Source of the DNA: Bradyrhizobium sp. Ec3.3
GTDB taxonomy: Bacteria > Pseudomonadota > Alphaproteobacteria > Rhizobiales > Xanthobacteraceae
Direction of reading: 5' to 3'
Assembly (NCBI RefSeq): GCF_000472925.1
Contig: NZ_AXAS01000073.1
Span: 1-33,082, forward strand
Length of the DNA: 33,082 nucleotides
Notes under the pieces: generated by a model
The model's input: only the letters and a program-made list of their open reading frames with translations
Databases searched by the model: none
Told to the model about the DNA's origin: nothing
In this document: one piece after another, positions 1 through 8,700 of the stretch
Numbering within the stretch: position 1 is the stretch's first letter
How the letters are laid out: each line of letters begins with the position of its first letter
Position numbers and translations under genes: made by a program

Positions 1-2
1 AC

Positions 3-203
3 CACCCGAGCATGTGGTGGTTCTGCAATCAGGTGCGAAGGCTCTGGCTTACGACGCTTCGGCGTCGGAGTCAGAAGGCTGATCTGTCCTGGGAGCGCTT
101 CATCCGCCTCGTCGATCGCTTCTTTCCGCCAATCAAGACACTACACCCGCTGCCCTGTCACCGCTTCGACGCCAAAACCCGAGGGAGGAGCCCGGTGCGT
201 TAG
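3..203 (+). pseudogene. Group II intron reverse transcriptase/maturase, C-terminal end only (runs off the left edge)
   Basis: The frame is open from the window edge and ends at a TAG at 201-203. The roughly 66 residues visible contain LRRRSQK, an LSWERF-type stretch, FFPPIKTLHP and a terminal TRGRSPVR. In my recollection this is the ending of bacterial group II intron-encoded proteins (the helical maturase X region after the reverse transcriptase domain). The polymerase domain with its YxDD motif would lie outside the window, so it is not possible to say whether the whole intron is intact. An internal ATG at position 12 is not a credible start, because the family sequence continues upstream of it. 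A compact hairpin with a GCAA loop follows 20 bases later. The assignment rests on remembered family wording rather than on an alignment; I am moderately sure. Confidence 0.6.
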
Positions 204-222
204 CAGCGCTCGCCGGGATCTG

Positions 223-255
223 GGTGGGGGGCGAGGAGCAATCCTCGTCCCTACC
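223..255 (+). other. GCAA-capped hairpin downstream of the maturase tail
   Basis: CGAGGA (232-237) pairs with TCCTCG (242-247) around a GCAA tetraloop, and GG-rich sequence before it can pair with CCCTACC after a small bulge. The shape (GNRA loop, short upper stem, bulge, lower stem) recalls group II intron domain V, and its place after the maturase ORF fits, but I cannot see the catalytic AGC triad at the base. It may be an intron 3' structure or an unrelated hairpin. Confidence 0.35.
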
Positions 256-508
256 ACGACCATCACCCGGACGAAGGGCGAGTCGCGGGAGATCCGCGAT
301 CCCTTGTTATCCATCGAGGAGGCTCGCCCTTTTTCGCGAAGAGTTCTCCGCGGTAAACCGTTAGTGGCTGGGCCTTGATTTGGTTGTGAGTTCCACGCTC
401 GCTCTTGATGCGATTCACGATGGGGAATGGTAGGTCACCGATTGGTAGGCCCAACTTTTTCGACGACTCGTGCGTTTTCATGTCGTTGTCATACGGGAAG
501 CACAGGAG
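256..508. other. Intergenic stretch, no gene seen
   Basis: Between the hairpin and the ParA gene I see no convincing coding frame, RNA gene or repeat. Open frames here on either strand lack recognisable protein sequence. A GTG at 470 is in frame with ParA but would add 13 residues that do not belong to the family. Confidence 0.4.
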
Positions 509-1171
509 ATGTATGTCCTTGCTCTGGTCACCCAAAAAGGCGGAAGCGGCAAGAGCACGCTGGCGGTCGGAATTGCAGTCGCAGCGATGGGGAACGGGGA
601 GCGCGTCGCATTTGTCGAGGCGGATCCACAAGGCACGATTTCAAAATGGAAAGAGCGGCGCGGCTATCCCTATCCGCGGGTCGTTCGGGTCTCCGATCCC
701 GCCGAAATAGAAGGGGCGCTCGTCAGCCTTGCAGCTGAGGGAATCTGGCTTACAGTCATCGATACCGCAGCCACGAACAATGCGCTGGCCGTGTGCGCTA
801 TCGCGAGGGCCGATCTTTGCCTGATCCCGGTGCGTCCGAGTCTGGCCGACATCGAAGCTGCGATACCGACGCTGATTGCTATTCGTAGGCTCAACCGCCG
901 ATTTGCTTTCGTCCTCAATCAGACGCCGCCGCGGGGCTGCCGCTTGAGTGAAGCTGCAACGTCGCTCAATTCGCTCGGGGTGCTTGCGCTTCCCTATGTC
1001 GGGCAACGCAATGACCACCAGGACGCGCTTGGGGCAGGATTAGGCGTGACCGAGTTTGCACAAGGGGGAAGAGCCTCGGAGGAAGTTCGTGAGCTGTGGC
1101 GCTGGGTCTTGAAAAAGCTTGTCGAGGGGTCGTTAGATCATGAGCCTCACGCAAAAAAGGCGGCGTGCTAG
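509..1171 (+). CDS. ParA/MinD-family partitioning-type ATPase
   Basis: The 220-residue product is a deviant Walker A ATPase of the ParA/MinD/Soj superfamily. These proteins dimerise on ATP, usually bind DNA or membrane non-specifically and move plasmids, chromosome origins or protein cargo. The N-terminus reads VLALVTQKGGSGKST, the KGGxGKST motif of the family at about residues 8-15. FVEADPQG near residue 40 is the A' motif and TVIDTAA near residue 80 the Walker B-like strand. There is no N-terminal helix-turn-helix, so it is the short (orphan/type Ib-like) form. I chose ATG 509 because homologues begin just before the KGG motif; AGGAG directly abuts it, an unusually tight spacing, and a GTG at 470 is the alternative. 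There is no parB or replication gene nearby. The last 32 bases overlap the next gene, which suggests translational coupling. Confidence 0.88.
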   Translation: MYVLALVTQKGGSGKSTLAVGIAVAAMGNGERVAFVEADPQGTISKWKERRGYPYPRVVRVSDPAEIEGALVSLAAEGIWLTVIDTAATNNALAVCAIARADLCLIPVRPSLADIEAAIPTLIAIRRLNRRFAFVLNQTPPRGCRLSEAATSLNSLGVLALPYVGQRNDHQDALGAGLGVTEFAQGGRASEEVRELWRWVLKKLVEGSLDHEPHAKKAAC

Positions 1172-2168
1172 CCATACGCGCTGTGCGCGACGCTCGCTGG
1201 TGGAGCTTACCGCGGCGGCGAGTCGAGCCGTTGACGATGGCCTGTTTGTGGCGTCCAGCGGGATTGCTGCTTCCAATCCGCGATTGGAGCACGCGGGCGA
1301 GAAGACGTCTGATCAATCGATTTTTGCAAGGCAAGCGACGGCTCCGAGTCCCGTTGCGGTGCTTGAATCTCAGAATGCGGCGGCGCCGCGCAGGGACGAA
1401 CTCCTAGATTTCGACACTACCACCGAGATGATGGCGAAGATCGCCAAGGAGTATCAAGACAGAGCTTTTGAAAATATCAAAGCCAGCCTGAATGCTACGT
1501 TGGACCATGCAAAGGACCTCGTAGAGACACGGGTGGAAGGAGAAGCGGCGTCGAAAGACATCGGCGCTTCCAGTCTTGAAAGCAATTTTTTGACCGTTCG
1601 CAAAGAAGCCGCAACGGAGTTCCGCGCGGATGCGGGCGAATTGATTGTGCAGAAGGAACCAGCCGACAGCGCAGGGCAGCCGCAAGTGCAATACATGCGG
1701 CGGCTCACTGACGAGGCGGTCAGATTGCTGGACGATCTTCGGAGCGGCAAGCTGGAGAATCAGGCGAACTTCATCCTGAGCGAATGCTTCAGAGAGGCTG
1801 CCAGCGCGTTCTCTATGATCAATCAGCAGCTCAAGCGCGACGGCTATGCCGCGAGTATTGATCCATCAATCTTCATTTGGCTTGCCAACATCACCGAACC
1901 GGAGACGCGCGACACCGGGACCATGCGGCTTGAGATCGTACCCAACCACCGAGGTCGTCCGAGCACGTACGCGCGCCATGTCGCTCAATTTATTTGGCAC
2001 CTTGTCGAGGGGCAGGGCTGCCGGCGACAGGCCGCATATCGGGGGGCGCTCACGAAGTTCACCATAAGCGCGAGTTTCGCCGAGACGGCCTATGCCTTTT
2101 GGGAGCCGATCTTCAAACGGGCGGGACCGCACGTGAAGATGCTGACCCGCATTTCAGATCCAGAGTAA
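1140..2168 (+). CDS. Phasin-like helical protein, partner of the ParA ATPase
   Basis: A 342-residue protein whose start overlaps the 3' end of the ParA gene by 32 bases; GAGGGG about ten bases upstream of ATG 1140 is a good ribosome-binding site. Residues 1-80 are low-complexity and basic. Residues about 85-160 (EMMAKIAKEYQDRAFENI, then LNATLDHAKDLVE) are amphipathic helix resembling phasin-family proteins, which coat polyhydroxybutyrate granules. The usual phasin end (a stretch like AAEFVELS) is not seen. Residues about 185-342 are a separate, partly helical region that I do not recognise. No signal peptide or membrane segment is visible. Phasin similarity is from memory and moderate; the link to the ATPase is inferred from the overlap. 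It could instead be an unrelated coiled-coil protein. Confidence 0.62.
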   Translation: MSLTQKRRRASHTRCARRSLVELTAAASRAVDDGLFVASSGIAASNPRLEHAGEKTSDQSIFARQATAPSPVAVLESQNAAAPRRDELLDFDTTTEMMAKIAKEYQDRAFENIKASLNATLDHAKDLVETRVEGEAASKDIGASSLESNFLTVRKEAATEFRADAGELIVQKEPADSAGQPQVQYMRRLTDEAVRLLDDLRSGKLENQANFILSECFREAASAFSMINQQLKRDGYAASIDPSIFIWLANITEPETRDTGTMRLEIVPNHRGRPSTYARHVAQFIWHLVEGQGCRRQAAYRGALTKFTISASFAETAYAFWEPIFKRAGPHVKMLTRISDPE

Positions 2169-2311
2169 AGCTAAGCAGCGCGGGCATTTGGCATCCGATT
2201 TGATTGAGGCCGAGGCACCTGCGAGGACCGCCTGGCAACTTCGTCCGAGCTTTGGACAAAGAAGACGCTGACGTTGGGGCCGCTCCTGCATGGCCCATGA
2301 TTGCGCTGATA

Positions 2312-2476
2312 AGGGCCGGAGCGAGGCCGGCTGATCTGCCGGTGCAAATGCCGACCAAGTACGAGCTGGTGATCAATCTGAAAGCCGCCGAGGCGTTCAG
2401 CCTCGATCTGCCGGCATCGGTGCTCGCCCGCGCGGACGAGGTAATCGAACAGGGTTCGCTTTGTTGCGATGCATGA
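2312..2476 (+). pseudogene. C-terminal shard of an ABC_sub_bind (COG2984) substrate-binding protein
   Basis: The frame encodes GARPADLPVQMPTKYELVIN followed by a stretch ending in ARADEVIE. This matches closely the C-terminus of the intact paralogue at 9021-9998 (KPADLPVQGPTQFELVIN and AAANEVIE). Everything upstream that should encode the two Rossmann-like lobes is missing, so this is a remnant of about 50 codons. The terminal stop has been displaced by about six codons relative to the paralogue. It lies about 110 bases left of the IS1111 element, with an N-terminal shard of the same family on the other side. Confidence 0.75.
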
Positions 2477-2594
2477 GTCCGGAAATCGCCCTTCGCGTCA
2501 ATTTGGGTGCGCGTAATAGTCGGTTCGCTTTCAGGTAAAAACGGACATCAAGAGCAGGCAGAACCGGCTGGCTCAGTCGAGAATGACCCAATGT

Positions 2595-2609
2595 ATGGTC
2601 CGGCCGTGC
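2595..2609 (+). repeat. Left inverted repeat of the IS1111-type element
   Basis: ATGGTCCGGCCGTGC is the exact reverse complement of 4132-4146. Both copies are preceded, reading inward, by an AATG a few bases outside, so the match may extend imperfectly. Confidence 0.75.
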
Positions 2610-3022
2610 GGTGCAAGAAGATTTCGACGATCCAGTAGATGCGGTCTTGCATCAATGTATCCGGCCTCTGCTTGGAGCGCAGTGCTCCGGGCCATCATGG
2701 ATATCAGCGCGTATGCGATCTGGTTAGCGGACATGGATGGGCCATTTGGGTCACCAGTGTTCGCATGCGCCGGGAAGACCGATTCTCCATCGTCGTCTCA
2801 TCCTCTCGCAGACCTCGGCGGGTAAGATTACATCGTCGATGGGTCTCTCCTCATTTCATGGCTGTTCCTTTGTTCGTGCCTGGCGGTCGTTCCTTCGTCC
2901 CGGCCTGCGCGCGCAGACGCGCCGCGCGCAAGGGGCCGTCAAGGCCGGCCGTCGTGCTGTCCCGACGTCTTGCTCTCCTGCTGCCAGGCCGCGCCTTGAC
3001 GGCGCCGCGTACGGCGCGAGGA
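2610..3022 (-). other. Non-coding 3' tail of the IS1111-type element; candidate location of a bridge RNA
   Basis: These 413 bases lie between the transposase stop and the inverted repeat. The open frames in it have no recognisable protein content. In IS1111-branch elements the structured bridge RNA that specifies target and donor is known to come from the region downstream of the recombinase gene. That placement is the only support here; I have not derived a fold or identified the guide loops. Confidence 0.3.
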
Positions 3023-4075
3023 TCAAGCAGGTCGGTTTGCCGTCTCCACCGTCTTGACGCACGCGAAAGCGCGTCCCTTGTTGAGGACCGCCCAGGCGAT
3101 CCGGGCGAGCTTGTTGGTGAGCGCAATCGCCAGCACGTTGTGGTGCAATCGCTTCTTGGCGGCTTCGATCCAGGAGTTGAGGCCATAGCGCTCCCAACAC
3201 TTGACCTTGACCAGCACAACCCACGCGGCTTGTACGAACAGCGCGCGCAGGTAGCGATTGCCGCGCCTTGATATGCTGCCAAGGATTGTCCGATCTCCCG
3301 TCGAGATCTGTTTCGGTACCAGCCCGAGCCAGGCGCCGAAGTCGCGGCCCTTCGAGAACACGTCTCCAGCGCCGATCGCGGCCACCATTGCGCTCGAGAT
3401 GATCGGGCCAATGCCAGGCACCGTCATCAGTCGCTGGCAGGCCTGATCTTGACGGGCTAGTGTTTCGATCTCGCTAGATAGCCCCTCGATACGCTGATCC
3501 AGCCGGCGCCAGTCTTCCACCAGCCCCTCGATGATGAGCAACATGCGAGGCGAGAGCACATCGGTGCGTGTCGCCAAGATACCCGGTAACTCGAACCGCA
3601 GGGAATGCCGGCCTTGCCGCACGGCGATGCCCCGCTCCAGCAGGAACGCACGGATCTGATTGATGACGCCGGTACGCTGACCGACCAATCGATCGCGGAC
3701 GCGGTGCAGTGCCTGAAGGTCGAGTTGATCGGCGATCTTGGTCGCGACGAACTTCATGGTCGGGCGTTGGACGGCCTCGGCGATCGCTTCCGCATCTCGG
3801 AAGTCATTCTTCTGTCCCTTCGAATACGGGCGCACGTATTTCGCCGGCATCATGCGGGCGTCGTGGCCAAGCATTTGCAGTTTGCGGCTGAGATGATGGG
3901 CACCTACGCGGGCCTCCATGCCGATCAAGCACGGCGGCAGGTTGGCGAGCCGCGTTTCCACCTGGCCGCGTGACCACTTCTGCCGCAGCACGATGGCACC
4001 GCGGTGATCATGACCCACGATGTGGAACGAGTTCTTGCCGATATCGATGCCGATCACGGCGAGTTTCTGAGACAT
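3023..4075 (-). CDS. IS1111/IS110-family transposase (DEDD recombinase)
   Basis: A 350-residue recombinase that would excise and insert its own element. The N-terminal RuvC-like DEDD domain shows IGIDIGK (D11), GMEA (E54) and KNDFRDAEA (D91, D94). A helical spacer follows. The C-terminal transposase_20 domain includes VPGIGPIISSAMVAAIG, GRDFGAWLGLVPKQ and SISRRGNRYLR, the part that carries the family's serine. I start at ATG 4075 (MSQKLAV); the frame continues 20 codons upstream without family sequence. Length is normal and no frameshift is visible, so this copy looks functional, unlike the second IS110-family gene at 10119-11145. The gene reads opposite to its neighbours. Confidence 0.93.
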   Translation of the reverse strand: MSQKLAVIGIDIGKNSFHIVGHDHRGAIVLRQKWSRGQVETRLANLPPCLIGMEARVGAHHLSRKLQMLGHDARMMPAKYVRPYSKGQKNDFRDAEAIAEAVQRPTMKFVATKIADQLDLQALHRVRDRLVGQRTGVINQIRAFLLERGIAVRQGRHSLRFELPGILATRTDVLSPRMLLIIEGLVEDWRRLDQRIEGLSSEIETLARQDQACQRLMTVPGIGPIISSAMVAAIGAGDVFSKGRDFGAWLGLVPKQISTGDRTILGSISRRGNRYLRALFVQAAWVVLVKVKCWERYGLNSWIEAAKKRLHHNVLAIALTNKLARIAWAVLNKGRAFACVKTVETANRPA

Positions 4076-4131
4076 GGCGTGCTCCTTGTCTTGAGCGCCC
4101 CTTGCCAGCTTCTCGTGCTGGCAGGGCCGGA

Positions 4132-4146
4132 GCACGGCCGGACCAT
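4132..4146 (-). repeat. Right inverted repeat of the IS1111-type element
   Basis: GCACGGCCGGACCAT is the exact reverse complement of 2595-2609 and lies about 57 bases upstream of the transposase start. Confidence 0.75.
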
Positions 4147-4257
4147 CCCATTAGCGGACCGAGGATCCGCAGGTTCTAGACTTGATTTAGATCAACGCCG
4201 TTTCGGCCATGGCCTGACACCTTGAAATTTTTCAGTGGGAGGGTCGGAGCGACCGGC

Positions 4258-4401
4258 ATGAGGCCGCGCGAGTTCATCGGGCTCATGGCCGAAACAGCAG
4301 CGTGGCCGCTCGCGGCACGCCTGCAGCAGCGGGCGCTGTCGGCGATCAGCAACGATCGCCGCGTTCATCGTCAGGAGTACGCCCATGAAATCCTTCGATG
4401 A
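4258..4401 (+). pseudogene. N-terminal shard of an ABC_sub_bind substrate-binding protein (signal peptide region)
   Basis: ATG 4258 opens MRPREFIGLMAETAAWPLAA and continues to LQQR, clearly related to the signal sequence of the intact paralogue at 9021 (MRRREFITLLGSAAVAWPVA, then QQR). After about 25 codons the similarity ends, and the frame closes at a TGA at 4399-4401. The mature protein is missing. With the C-terminal shard at 2312-2476 on the far side of the IS element, it looks as though two neighbouring paralogues were destroyed around the insertion. Confidence 0.7.
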
Positions 4402-4504
4402 TTACAAAGGCATCCTGCCTTTCGCCAGCCAGCTCTTTGGCATCGATCAGCCGCTGCTTGGATGGCAGTCGCGGATCAGCCGCTGCATCACCAGTAGTCT
4501 GTAG
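4385..4504 (+). CDS. Small ORF, 39 codons, possible N-terminal fragment of an unrecognised protein
   Basis: ATG 4385 begins MKSFDDYKGILPFASQLFG and the frame runs to TAG 4502-4504. The beginning looks like ordinary protein (FDDYKGxLPFASxLFG, then a PLLGW motif) and reminds me of the first residues of a conserved rhizobial hypothetical protein, but I cannot name it. It overlaps the ABC_sub_bind shard by 17 bases. CAGGAG at 4371-4376 would serve as a ribosome-binding site. It may be a truncated gene rather than a functional peptide. Confidence 0.35.
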   Translation: MKSFDDYKGILPFASQLFGIDQPLLGWQSRISRCITSSL

Positions 4505-4522
4505 AATCCGGTACGGATCACG

Positions 4523-5740
4523 ATGGTGGGGCTGATGGGAAAGCGATACGTTGCCATTGTGGCTATTCTGATCGCGCTTGCAGCAGGCGCCTATATCACT
4601 GTTTTCGGCTGGCCGTGGGTCGCCAGGGACCTGCCCGCAGACCAACATACCACACGACCGTCGCCGGAAGTCGGCATCGTAACCGCTGAGTCAGCCGAGG
4701 TGCCGCTGCCTTTTGAGTACGCCGGCCGAATCGTGGGAGTCCGGGACGTCGAAGTGCGTGCGTTGGTCGGCGGCCTGTTGCTGAAGCGAGACTTCGACGA
4801 AGGCGACAAGGTCACGCAGGGGCAGCTTCTTTTCCAGATCGACCCCGCGTCTTACCAGGTAACGCTCAACCGCGCCGAGGCCCAGCTCAATCAGGCACAG
4901 GCGGCGCTCCGCCAGGCGGAAGAGAACTATGCTCGCGTGGAGGAACTCACGCGTCGTAACGTCGCGACGGAAAAGCAACGCGAAGAAGCGCTCGGGACCC
5001 GCGATCAGGCCCGCGCCACGGTCGAGGCAGCGCAAGCCGAAATCGCCAGCGCCAAACTGAACCTCGGATATACGGAGGTCCGGGCGCCGGTCGCAGGACT
5101 CACAGCTTTGAACTCGCCGTCGATCGGCTCGCTGATCCAAGCCCAGCAGACGCTCCTGACAACGATCACGCCGCAGGATCCCGCCTATGTGAATTTCTCG
5201 TTCACCGATGAGGAAGGGCACGCTTACCGGGACCTCAATGAACGGCGGGCAAATCCGATCGATGAGAAAGACTTGTCGGTGGAGCTATTTTTCAGCAATG
5301 GCCGCCTCTATCAGCATCGAGGCAAGCTCGATACGTCCGCTCCGCGAGTCGACCCGCAGACCGGCACGATCCAGGCACGAGTGGTCTTCCCCAACCCGAA
5401 CGGTCTCCTGCTTCCAGGCCAGTTCGTGCGCCTGCGCATCCTTGGCGTTACCCTGCTCGATGCGATCGCAATTCGCAAAGAAGCGGTGAGTCAGGGTCCA
5501 CAGGGGCCGTTTGTCTACGTCGTCGGCGCCAACGATGTCGCCGAGGTCAGACCCGTCCGGTTGGGTCAGCAAGTCGGGTTGGACTGGGTCATTTCGGATG
5601 GCCTCAAACCCGGTGAACGGGTTGTCGTCGACGGTGTTATTCGCGTTCGCGCCGGCGAAAAAGTAACACCGGTGAAATATGTGCCACCCGTCGAGTCACA
5701 CGAACAGGCACCCGGGGCTCCGTTGGGAGTGCGCCCGTAA
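4523..5740 (+). CDS. RND efflux periplasmic adaptor (membrane fusion protein)
   Basis: A 405-residue AcrA/MexC-type adaptor that bridges the inner-membrane RND pump and an outer-membrane channel. A hydrophobic anchor (YVAIVAILIALAAGAYITVF) lies at about residues 9-29, with no lipobox cysteine. Then come the first half of the biotinyl-lipoyl domain (VRALVGGLLLKRDFDEGDKV), an alpha-helical hairpin at about 105-170 rich in Ala, Gln and Glu, the second lipoyl half (YTEVRAPVAGL), the beta-barrel (AYVNFSFTDEE) and the C-terminal membrane-proximal domain (GPFVYVV to LKPGERVVVDG). Length is normal. ATG 4523 is used; ATG 4535 after GGTGGGG is an alternative. The stop overlaps the pump gene (TAATG), so the two are translationally coupled. 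No adjacent outer-membrane factor or TetR-type regulator is present. Confidence 0.93.
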   Translation: MVGLMGKRYVAIVAILIALAAGAYITVFGWPWVARDLPADQHTTRPSPEVGIVTAESAEVPLPFEYAGRIVGVRDVEVRALVGGLLLKRDFDEGDKVTQGQLLFQIDPASYQVTLNRAEAQLNQAQAALRQAEENYARVEELTRRNVATEKQREEALGTRDQARATVEAAQAEIASAKLNLGYTEVRAPVAGLTALNSPSIGSLIQAQQTLLTTITPQDPAYVNFSFTDEEGHAYRDLNERRANPIDEKDLSVELFFSNGRLYQHRGKLDTSAPRVDPQTGTIQARVVFPNPNGLLLPGQFVRLRILGVTLLDAIAIRKEAVSQGPQGPFVYVVGANDVAEVRPVRLGQQVGLDWVISDGLKPGERVVVDGVIRVRAGEKVTPVKYVPPVESHEQAPGAPLGVRP

Positions 5741-8700
5741 TGTCGAAATTCTTCATCGATCGGCCGATCTTCGCGACTGTCGTTTCGATTGTCATATTGC
5801 TGTCCGGACTGATCGCGATGCGGGCGCTGCCGATCGCGCAGTATCCGGAAATCGTTCCTCCCGAAGTGGTCGTTACGGCGACCTATCCTGGCGGCAGTGC
5901 CCAGACGATCGCCGAAACCGTCGCCGCTCCACTGGAGCAACAGATAAATGGGGTCGAAGGCATGATCTATATGCAATCGACCTCGAACGGCTCTGGTTCA
6001 ATGACTCTGTCCATCCTGTTCACAAGCAGGACCGATCCTGATCAGGCATCGATCAACGTCAACAATCGCGTTCAGCGCGCGCTGCCGCTGCTGCCGGAGG
6101 AGGTCCGGCGGCAAGGCGTTACGGTCACCAGGCGGTCCTCCTCGTTCCTGCAGGTGCTGACGATGTCGTCGCCGGATCGCCGATACGACGCGCTCTACAT
6201 TTCCAATTACGCGCTCATCAATGTCATTGACGAGCTGAAGCGCACGCCCGGAGTTGGCGATGCAACGCTCTTCGGTGCGACCGATTATTCCATGCGCATT
6301 TGGCTACGCCCCGACAAGGTCGCTCAGTACAAGCTCGTGCCAAGCGACATCGCGGCAGCCATTCGCGAGCAAAATGCCCAGTTTGCCGCAGGCCGCTTCG
6401 GCGAGGGGCCCCTGCCAGGCCATCAGGCTTTCACCTATTCGGTCACGACCAAGGGACAGCTGGTCGATCCGCGCGAATTCGAGCAGATCGTCCTGCGTTC
6501 GGACGAGAACGGCGCGGCGCTGCGCGTGAAAGACGTCGCCCGGGTTGAGCTCGGCTCCTTGAACTACGGAACCGTTTCCACGCTCAACGCCACGCCCGCG
6601 GTGCCGATCGGCATCTACCTGCAGACGGGCGCCAACGCGCTGGAGGTCGCAGCGGCGGTTGGCGCCACGATGAAGCGCCTGTCGCAGCGCTTTCCCGACG
6701 GACTACGCTACGAGGTGCCGTTCGACACGACCCGCTTCATCGAAGCGTCAATCCATGAAGTCATAAAGACGCTTGTCGAGGCGATCCTATTTGTCGTCCT
6801 GGTCGTGTTTCTGTTTCTCCAGAACATCCGGGCGACCCTCATCCCGATCCTCGCGGTTCCGGTGTCGATCGTCGGTACGTTTGCCGGCATGTACCTGCTT
6901 GGATTTTCCATCAATCTGTTCACGTTGTTCGGCCTTATCCTGGCGATCGGCATCGTGGTCGACGATGCCATCATCGTGCTTGAGAATGTCGAGCGCATCA
7001 TGACCACCGATGGCAAGAGCCCGCGCGAGGCTGCTGTCCTCGCGATGCAGGAAGTCAGCGGACCGCTGGTTGCGATCGTGCTGGTCTTGTGCGCGGTGTT
7101 CGTCCCGGTCTCTTTCCTCGGCGGCCTCGCCGGCGAACTCTACCGGCAGTTTGCGGTCACCATCGCAGTATCGGTGATCATCTCCGGAATTGTGGCGCTG
7201 ACCCTGACGCCGGCGCTTTGCGCAGTGTTTCTGAAACCGGGACACACGGAAACCTGGCGGCCATTCCGGATATTCAACCGTGGCTTCGACTGGGTGACAC
7301 AGCGCTTCACTGGCGGCGTCGGTTTCTTCCTCAGGCATGTCTTGACCGCGGTCGCTCTTATTGCGGCGATGCTGGGAGTGACCTGGTGGCTATTTCAACG
7401 CGTTCCCGGCGGCCTCGTGCCTCCCGAAGACCAGGGTTACATCTTCCTGGTGACGATGCTGCCGCCCGCGGCCTCGCTCGATCGCACGCTCCAGGTGACC
7501 GCCAAGGTCACAGAAGGAGCAATGACGAATCCAGCGGTCGCGGATGTTGTGACGATTGCCGGCTACGATCTGTTGAGCGGCTCTCAGAGAACAAATGCGG
7601 GCATTTCGTTCGTGACGTTAAAAGGCTGGTCGGAACGCCGCGACCCAAAACTTGACGCGCGCAATCTGGCGCCAGCCTTTTCCGCGCTCAACGCAGATTT
7701 CCGCGACGGCATTGTTATCGGCATCAATCCGCCGCCAATTCCTGGCCTGAGCACCACCGGCGGCTTCGAGTTCTATTTGCAGGATCGCTCAGGTGGCAAC
7801 CTTCAGTCACTCGCCGAGGCGGCACAACGGGTGGTGCAGGCCGCGAACAAGCGGCCAGAACTGAGCGGCGTGCAGACCACCTTTACGACCGACGAGCCGC
7901 AATACCGCCTCGATGTGGATCGAGACAAGGCAAAGGCTCTCGGGGTACCGATCAACACCATCTTCGAGGCGATGCAGAGCACTTTCGGCAGCCTCTACGT
8001 CAACGACTTCATCCTGTTCGGGCGCACCTATCGGGTGACGATGTCGTCCGAAGGTGCCTTTCGCGAGTCGGCCGAGGACATGCGGCATGTGTTCGTTCGT
8101 TCGAAAAACGACACCATGGTTCCGCTCGATGCGCTGCTAACGGTTCATCGCGTTATCGGACCCGACGTCGTGGATCGCTTCAATGTCGTCCCGGCTGCAA
8201 AAATTCTCGGCAATCCTGCTCCCGGCGTGTCCTCCGGGCAGGCCATCGCGGCAATCCAGCAAGTCGTGACGGAGACGCTTTCGTCGGACTACAGCATCGG
8301 CTGGACGGGCTCGGCTTTTCAGGAAATCCAAACCGCGGGGACCGGGTCGACAGGCTTCCTGTTTGGACTCCTCGCGGTGTTCTTGATTCTGGCCGCGCAG
8401 TATGAGCGCTGGTCGTTGCCGCTCGCTGTCATCACGGCGGTGCCGTTCGCGCTGTTTGGCGCCATCGTGGCAATCTATCTGCGAGGTATTGAGAACGACA
8501 TCTATTTTCAGGTCGGTCTTGTGACCCTGATCGGATTGTCTGCCAAAAACGCCATTCTGATCGTCGAATTTGCGGCGCAGCGCCAACGCGAAGGACTTTC
8601 CGTCTACCATGCGGCAATGGATGCGGCCCGACTGCGCTTTCGTCCGATCATCATGACGTCGCTCGCTTTCATCCTCGGCGTCGTGCCCTTGGCGGTTTCG

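Larger units (their letters stand above)
2587..4150 (-). mobile_element. IS1111/IS110-family insertion sequence, apparently intact
   Basis: The limits are set by a 15-bp perfect inverted repeat (2595-2609 and 4132-4146) that encloses the transposase gene, and by a CCCA found at 2587-2590 and again at 4147-4150. This gives an element of about 1.56 kb. Subterminal inverted repeats of this size are a feature of the IS1111 branch and are absent from classical IS110 elements. The long non-coding tail after the transposase stop (2610-3022) also fits that branch. Boundaries are inferred from the repeats; an alignment with a second copy would fix them. Confidence 0.7.

Noticed and set aside
7089..7655. 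Long ORFs in other frames inside the RND pump and other large genes
   Set aside because: GC-rich shadow frames; Arg/Ser-rich, no motifs, no ribosome-binding sites.
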